This document shows, piece after piece, positions 58,041-64,000 of a DNA stretch of 64,000 bases. The stretch lies in NCBI RefSeq assembly GCF_030272615.1, contig NC_081408.1, positions 616,524,476-616,588,475 of the forward strand. The letters are read 5' to 3'. The notes below the pieces were generated by a model. The model was not told the origin of the DNA. It saw nothing but the letters and a program-made list of their open reading frames with translations, and did no database searches. This stretch comes from Cryptomeria japonica (taxonomy: Eukaryota; Streptophyta; Pinopsida; Cupressales; Cupressaceae). The position numbers were made by a program, and so were the translations under genes. Numbering within the stretch: the first letter of the stretch is position 1; every line of letters begins with the position of its first letter.

Positions 58041-58594
58041 TTATCATTTAATGACCACCAACTACACGGACATCCATGTCGATGAACATTTTATCAACTT
58101 TTGCATGTTTTCCACCTCAGCTCCCCATGGCACACTTTGACAGACTTTCAAATCACCAACAAAGAGTTAGTTCAATCTTGAGCATCCCTACTGATACAAA
58201 CCCTTCTACCGGTACAAACCATTACCGATATGCCTAATACATAGGACAACTACTTTTATCAGCATCACATGATAGTGACAATTCATCTTGCCTTTCGATA
58301 TGTCTTCATGCCATTCGTTCAGTTCAGCTTACTGGGTGTTGTTGTGATCCATCTAACAGTCTGCCTCTTCATCACAAACAACTAGCCAACACTCATACTT
58401 GTTTATGCCTTACCTATTAATACTCAGGCATGCCAACTCACTCTTGCATCTCACCTCCTACTGATGGTAGCATCTATCAACACATAATCATACTTCTCTT
58501 GTTTATGCATGTTCAATCTTCTTCATACTAGGTTGACACACTCTACCAGTAGCCTGCAATACTGATTGACATCTATGACAACTCAATGCCAACA

Positions 58595-58920
58595 ATTGAC
58601 CCATCATGTTATTGACTCCTCATGGTATTGACTAGCTGAGCTATGGACACGTCATGTTATTGACTCATCGAGTTACTGACACGTCATGTTATTGACTCGT
58701 TGAGTTATTTACATGTCATGTTTTTGGCACGTCATGCTATTGACACATCATTTTATTGACCTTGCTCATGTTATTGATTCATCGAGCTATGGACACATCA
58801 TGTTTTTGACACATCATGTTATTGACCTAGCTCATTTTATTGACTCATCATGTTATTGACTCATCGAGTTATTGACATGTCATGTTTTTGACTCATCATG
58901 TTACTAACACATCAATTTTT
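58595..58920. repeat. 16-bp minisatellite, right half
   Basis: About 20 units of ATGTTATTGACTCRTC and AGTTATTGACACGTC, same orientation as 49323-49492. Units carry a TTGAC core (W-box-like) and many carry ACGTCA. Confidence 0.85.
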
Positions 58921-60075
58921 ACAAAGAGATGCAGAGTGCTTTCCTTGCCTCGGGCAACTTTTCAAGGATAAAGACTGTGCCTCGGGATAAGAAAATATAC
59001 TGGGAAAAGGTTATCCCAGAAGGTTCCTGAGGAAAAGAAAGCGGGGCCCAGGGTAAAAAATGTAAAGCGAGAGACAAAGAGAATTTTATCCTGGAGCAGT
59101 TAGCAAAGCATGTCTGGTGGACCCAGGAAAATAATATAAAGGAAAACCAAGAAAAAGTTACCCCAAAGGGTGAAAGAATACATGAAGCCAGACTTTGGAT
59201 TTTAGTGGGAATATATATATGGTAATTGGGGCTCCGAGATAAGAGAGTTAGTAAATAAGAAGTGAAATATTTATCTCGGAGGGTAGCGTAGATCAAAAAA
59301 AGATGGCCCAAGATTAAAAAAAGGGAAGAGAAATACAAAAGAAGGCTTCCTGAGAAGCTCCAGGATAAAAATAATAAACAAAGGCAAAGTGAAAAGTTAT
59401 CCCGGGAGGCACAAGGTGTAGTGGAGACTGGATTTTGGGTTTCAGTGAGAATAAATAAAAGAAAGACAAAGCTTTGCTCTGGGATAAGAAAATAATGAAA
59501 CTCAATGTAAATTTTATCTCGGAGAGATGCAAAAGGTAGAGAGAAGAGCCCCAAGATAAAAAAACAAAGCCGGAGATAGTGAAATCTTTATCCCGAAGCA
59601 GTGAGTAAAGTTGCAAAAGATCACATGAGATAAGTAAAGATGACGATTTCAAGGTTTTTATTTCCCCGCATAGTGATTGACATGACATGAAAAGGTGGCA
59701 AAAGAGGATGGGGTAACTCTATGGTCTATAGGGAGTCAAGGGATGATCATGGCCGTTCGATTGATCATTAACGATGGAAATTCAAACTTCTGAGCTAACA
59801 ACCACTTTGGTTCACAAGGAGGAATTAAATGGTGCCGCAATAAAAGAAAGAACTATGCAACATTCATCTTCATGAAGCATTTAGGCGATCACAGAGAATT
59901 TTTAGAGTGAGCAAAGGGTGAATTCAACTAGTTCAAAGGTGTCCAATCACGAATAGAAAACCAGTAAGTGCAATTCAATATTTTTCTTTGTGAGTTTTTA
60001 GTTGAAGTACCCATAGGAATTGCAAGTGTTTTTCAGAGCCCTAGGTTTTATTTTCTTCTCTCTACAAGTTTATTC
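58921..60075 (+). promoter_or_regulatory. E2 upstream region with repeated GATAA blocks and candidate intron
   Basis: Between ~58,960 and 59,640, blocks such as CTCGGGATAAGAAAATA, TTATCCCAGAAGG, CTCCGAGATAAGAGAG and TTATCCCGGGAGG recur. They are complementary to each other, so pairs could fold. Homologous to E1's 48,409-49,322. The candidate 73-nt intron 59964-60036 (GTAAGT...TTTTTCAG) ends just before GAGCCCTAGGTTTTA, itself conserved in E1. Confidence 0.5.
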
Positions 60076-60884
60076 ATGGCCTCCCCAATTTGGAAAGATG
60101 CTATCCCTATTAGTGAGAAAGCTAGGAAGCTGAAGCCAATTCTAGTGACCCAAAAATTACCTTGGTCATTTCTATAAGCATGGTATCCCCCCCGTTGCAA
60201 GAGCTGCAAGATACCCCAACTGTAGAATCAAACCCTAAGCCCAACCTTGACGCAACTCCTGCCCAAACTAAGCAGGATGTGGCTAGTGCTCCCCCAAAGC
60301 AAGCCAAAAGGAAGAGGGGTTCGAGGAAGGTGATAATTGAGGTGCCAGAGGGATTAGATGAGGAAAAACCAAAGAAAAAGGATTTGAAGAAGAAGACCCC
60401 TCCCAAAAAGAAGGTAGATTCTACCTCCATTGCAAAGGAAACCCTGGCCTCAAAGGAAAGAAAGATGACTCCCAAGAAGATAAAATAAAATAAATATGGT
60501 GAGGCAAAGGCTCCAATGACTGAGAAGGAGGAAATCATGAAGAAGCCAACTGAGGTGGTGGAGAAAGAAGAAGAAACACCAAAGAAAAAGGAGGTGAAGA
60601 AGAAGACCCCTCCCAAAAAGAAGGCTGAGTCTACCTCCATTGCAGAAGAAACCCCACAATCCCATGAAGAAATAATTGCCTCAACTAAGCATCTCAAAAT
60701 AGCTACTGAGGTTGAGAGGGACACTATGATAATAATAGAGGAATTATCCCGGAAGAAAACCAGAGCAACCCGGGTCCTCAGCCAAGATTTGCTGGAGTTG
60801 TTCCCCGACTCGAGCACATTAGAGTCAAAAAAGATAAGATGGGGAGACAAGGAGGCTGGGTGTAGAGATTCCATCATAGGGCAT
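60076..60884 (+). pseudogene. E2 unit: Lys-rich N-terminal part, cut by element D
   Basis: ATG 60076 (MASPIWKDAIPISEKARK), frameshift near 60,150, then open from 60,162: VSPPLQELQDTPTVESNP, two Lys-rich modules (KKKDLKKKTPPKKKVDSTSI and KKKEVKKKTPPKKKAESTSI, ~190 bp apart, i.e. an internal duplication), one stop at 60486, then EVERDTMIIIEELSRKKTRA, RVLSQDLLELFPDS and CRDSIIGH, where D's LTR begins at 60885. The copy is collinear with E1. Function unknown. The basic Pro/Lys modules suggest nucleic-acid or chromatin contact, which is inference. Confidence 0.6.
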
Positions 60885-61908
60885 TGTTGGCTTGATGATG
60901 ATTTTTGTATTTGATGACTTCATGTGTTGTCATTGATGGCACACATATGTTTTAATTATCATAGTCATCTTAGTATACTAGTTAAGGTAAACCGATAGTA
61001 TTGAGTTATTGTATTGTTAACTAGTATCATATGTATGAAGAAGTCTAACCGGTATGAAGATGTCTAAACCGGTGTATGTAGATAACTGGTATATGTAGTT
61101 AAGTCAATTGGTTTTGATCATTTCCAAAGTTACTAGTTTTGAGATGCAGCAGAGAAAGTCAAGGAGAAGCGTGGAGACAATCACCTAGTATGAATTCAAG
61201 TGAACCGGTCTAACACTTAATCGGTATCAGTGTTCTAATCAGTTTCCCAGTTTGTGTGATGAGTTATCACCAATTATGATGTGTTACCATCGACCGACAC
61301 TATGGTGGTGATTTGTGCCATGTTAAGGAAGATTGTCTTGATTCATTGAACCTAGGAAATTATGTCAAGGTTCAGGAGCCGACATGAAATCTAATATCTA
61401 TAAAAAGACATTGTGATGAGTTATTTCATATAGAGGATACAAGTAATGTTATGAGTTGGAGTTTATGCAATTTGTTGAAGGAATTACAAAGTATGTCGAT
61501 GATGCAGTAATGTATGCACATAAAAGGATCTAAACTAGTAGAAGGTGTTATTCTTAGATCATTCCCACTATTGTTCTCTAACAACTACAACAGTAAAATC
61601 CCTTAACCAGGTAAGCTCTAACAAGATTCATTGTATAAATCCTCTAACAAGGTGATTCATTAAATTGGATCTAAATCCTCTACTAAGGTTACCTTTAACC
61701 AGGTATAGCTCCTAATAGGGCTTGAGATCTATAACAAGATCTACTCCTAATAGAGCATTTGTAGACCTTAACCTGTCAATTATCTATTTCTATAGATAGT
61801 TAACTTGTGAGTTCCATCTCACCATGGTTTTTCCCAGTTGGGTTTTCCATGTATAAATATTTGTGTTATGGTGAATGCTTTGATTGTGGTGAATCCCTTA
61901 CAATCTGT

Positions 61909-62931
61909 ATGAGTCAAGAAATTGAAGCTAGGAGGGCAGTTGAAGACCAACTCAAAGATAAGGAGCATGAAATCTTTAAGATCAAGCAGGAGAAGGCAAC
62001 TCTGTATGAACATTGGCATGAGGAGAAAGAAGAAAAAGAAGCATTACAATCAGATGTTTAATTAGAAATTTCTCTTAGAGAGACTCTTATGAAGAAAAAT
62101 GAAGATCTTACAAAGGAACTTGTTGAGGCCAATGAGAAGCTTGATAAATTCAACAAGAGCTCCTCTATGCTAGATGAACAGATCCAATCTCAAAGGATGA
62201 AAGGTGATACATCTGGGTTAGGATACAATACATCTGAGAAGGGTGAACCTTCTGGTACCAAGAGTGACATGCATGAAGGTAAAACTACTCCTAAGGCTCA
62301 GAAGCCTACTGGTAAGAAAGCTTACAAACCTGTTTTATCTAACTTTCATAAACCAGGACATACTGCTAATGTTGGTTATACACCTAATACAAGGTATGTG
62401 CCTGGAATATTTGAAGGTTATTGTTATACATGCAACATGTATGGGCATATATCAATTGAATGCAAATATGGAGCAAACAATCTTGCACCTCACATGAATC
62501 CAAGACCTATTGGTGATTGGAGAAGGAATATCATTGATCGGAGGAACACAAATTGGCAAAGACCCTATGTTAACTGGTCTAGTCCTTATGAGATGGAAAA
62601 GAGAGTCAATGTGACTTGTTCAATTTGAAACAACTTTGGACATGTGGCTATGAACTATAGAAGAAGAACATGAAGGGGAAATGTAGGACCTTAGGGAGCA
62701 TATGGAATTTCCTACTATCATTGTCATAAACCAGGACACATTGCCAAGTTTTGCAAAACAAAGAAGAACCAACCAGTGAATCATCCTACAGACCAGAAAG
62801 GAAAGCAGAAGGTTGATATTAAAGAAACTAGAGCTGAGATGAATAGGATCTGGAAGAAGAAAACTGATGACAAAGCATCAGAGGATGCTAATACTTCACC
62901 TAGTGTGGATAATCCCACATCGGCAAACTAA
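61909..62931 (+). pseudogene. element D ORF1: coiled coil plus zinc knuckles (Gag-like)
   Basis: From MSQEIEARRAVEDQLKDKEH (compare C's MSQELEN and KDKEHEIFKLNQE) through ETLMKKNEDLTKELVEANEK and GLGYNTSEKGEPSGTK to four zinc-knuckle positions at ~62,335-62,760. Of these CYTCNMYGHISIEC is intact, while FHKPGHTANV, CSI-NNFGHVAMNY and YHCHKPGHIAKFC have lost one or more Cys. It ends at 62931 (NPTSAN). Stops at ~62,059 and 62,626. N-terminal part absent because of the LTR-interior deletion. Confidence 0.72.
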
Positions 62932-63424
62932 GCTTCTCAACAAGCTTAGGGGGAGCATATCGATAAATCCATTTTCAGACCCCTTGAAGAAAGTATAGTA
63001 AGTAAATTTTTCATTTTGAGTTGAAATATAAGAATTTTGATATCGCTATCAAACAATTTTTTAAGGATTATCAATCGGTTAGTATACCTACTAGTAAAGG
63101 CAAGTTTGTTAAGTGGTAATTAGAGTTTTTCAACCTATCGGTAGTGCAATAAATGCAATAGGTAATGTAAATAAAAAGCAATTTTGCTAAGTCATTTTTA
63201 CCTCATTGCATTCAGAGAGAATTTTGTGAGCATTTGCAGATCAAAACAAAGCATTCCCAACAAATTGTGAATGGATTTTGAACAACAGAGTGAGAATTTG
63301 GATCAGATTTGAAGCAAAGAAAAGTGAATCAAGTGTGCAAGCAAGAAAACAACCAGAAACCCTAGCAGTGTGAAGGAAACAAGGTATTTGGTCAATCTTC
63401 TCTCTTGAATCAAAGTTATTTAGA
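62932..63424 (+). other. element D inter-ORF spacer
   Basis: Non-coding, about 490 nt. It starts with AAGCTTAGGGGGAGCATATC, corresponding to the same motif after C ORF1. Confidence 0.5.
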
Positions 63425-64000
63425 ATGGCATCATAATCTATACCATCAAAGAGTCTTTTTGTCACTGCTAAAGCCATTGAGTCAATGGGGCCGAACAAGA
63501 TATAATTGTACAATGCATTTTCATAAGTACCCCAAGGAGTTTTGATTAAAGGTGATTTTTCAAGTTATATAGATTGCAAGATTGAAGATTTAGGTTCATT
63601 GGCAATCTATTCCTAGTTGAAATATTTGTGCAACAAGAACGTGAAGATTAAACCCGAGTACATTATGGTTTATGAGAAAGGTTTTCACAATGTGGTTTAC
63701 TTTCTTGAGGAATTTGAGGAAGAGCACATCAGGATTATTCTCAGCCGTGTTCATGGAGTGAAAATGTATTTAGATAGGTCACATACTATCACCAAGGAGG
63801 CTATTCATGTTGTGACCAGATTCTGTCAAACCGGTGAAGTTCCTAAGTTGAGGAAAATTTCACAGAATACTATCATTGAACTGAGAAAGACCACTTGTGA
63901 TGGTCATGCTATATCTGTCAGTAACATTAAAGATGAAGCAGTCAAATATGCTACAATGGTCCATTCTATCCGAATGAATAGTGTTCCATCGGTTGCCGTA
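63425..64000 (+). pseudogene. element D ORF2, N-terminal part
   Basis: One frame throughout from ATG 63425. GVLIKGDFSSYIDCKIEDLG, then VKIKPEYIMVYEKGF, FEEEHIRIILSRVHG and ITKEAIHVVTRFCQTGEVP align with C and, more weakly, with A and B. Four in-frame stops (near 63,434, 63,491, 63,512 and 63,614) are each TAA or TAG at positions where CAA or CAG would read through. The rest lies outside the window. Confidence 0.72.

Larger units (their letters stand above)
49493..58594. mobile_element. solo LTR F (TSD ATTGA), split by element C
   Basis: Left part 49493-50643 (starts TGTTGGAAACAATGG) and right part 58046-58594 (ends CTCAATGCCAACA). It is flanked by ATTGA at 49488-49492 and 58595-58599. Together the halves make about 1.7 kb. 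It has the family's hairpin near the start (ATCATTGA...TCAGTGAT, ~49,512-49,539). No internal region, so a solo LTR of a longer-LTR subfamily. Confidence 0.88.
60885..64000 (+). mobile_element. element D: pol-less LTR retrotransposon, runs off the window
   Basis: It starts TGTTGGCTTGATGATG inside E2's frame (left flank GGCAT at 60880-60884). The 5' LTR can be followed to ~61,885 (CATGGTTTTTCCCAGTTGGG and GTGTTATGGTGAATGCTTTG as in C). The LTR end, primer site and start of ORF1 are deleted: LTR sequence passes straight into coiled-coil coding at ~61,905. ORF1 and the first ~190 codons of ORF2 follow. The right end is outside the window. Confidence 0.82.

Noticed and set aside
49323-58920. Possible CRISPR-like array (regular short repeats)
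   Set aside because: Units are contiguous and have no unique spacers; eukaryotic minisatellite.
8402-58920. E1 as a classic LTR element with the minisatellite inside both LTRs
   Set aside because: Sequences flanking the two arrays do not match each other, and no primer site or purine tract was found at the expected places.
59314-59688. Minus-strand Phe/Leu/Ser-rich frames (also 58919-59554)
   Set aside because: They lie over the repeated GATAA region; reading frames there result from repeat composition and are not conserved as protein in E1.

Overview
This is nuclear DNA from a plant with a large, repeat-choked genome. A gymnosperm (conifer-type) source is plausible but not proven. The evidence is AT-rich sequence, Ty1/copia and Ty3/gypsy retrotransposons nested several layers deep, an antisense plant-mobile-domain gene, and a decayed plastid petA insertion. 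I see no rRNA, tRNA or CRISPR, and no intact cellular gene. Almost every reading frame is a mobile-element relic carrying nonsense codons and frameshifts.

Layout. Positions 1-8,400 are the only part not clearly made of LTR elements. They hold an unrecognised acidic ORF (minus strand, 1862-2446), a degenerate multi-exon gene with a DUF8039-like segment (2914-5920), a fold-back sequence (6657-6783) and a basic/coiled-coil reading frame (6991-7640). From 8,400 on, the scaffold is an old unit called E here. It encodes a Lys-rich protein with no recognised domain and is present twice, head to head. E1 lies on the minus strand in pieces between 9,765 and 49,320. E2 lies on the plus strand at 58,920-60,884. 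A 16-bp minisatellite sits between them.

Later insertions broke E1 and E2, and most can be proved by 5-bp target-site duplications (TSDs). They are: element A (10305-19459), with solo LTR J inside its LTR and a plastid fragment inside its ORF2; solo LTR G (21147-22342, CATAC); the 25-kb Ty3/gypsy-type element H (23132-48195, CTTTG), itself carrying a truncated copia element (25025-30577) and element B (31680-38482, AAACT); solo LTR F (49493-58594, ATTGA), itself split by element C (50644-58040, TTATC); and element D, which starts at 60885 and runs off the window.

The most interesting content is A, B, C and D. They are four divergent members of one LTR-retrotransposon lineage with copia/Sirevirus-like cis signals: TGTTGG/CCAACA ends, an initiator-Met-tRNA type primer site, and a cluster of AGGGGGAG purine tracts. 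They have no protease, integrase, reverse transcriptase or RNase H. Instead they share two proteins: ORF1, a coiled coil followed by up to four CCHC zinc knuckles, and ORF2, a protein of about 1,000 residues of unknown function. A hairpin whose stem changes in a compensatory way lies at the LTR end beside the primer site in several families. The copia element at 25-30.6 kb has matching ends and is a candidate relative of the helper that would supply the enzymes.
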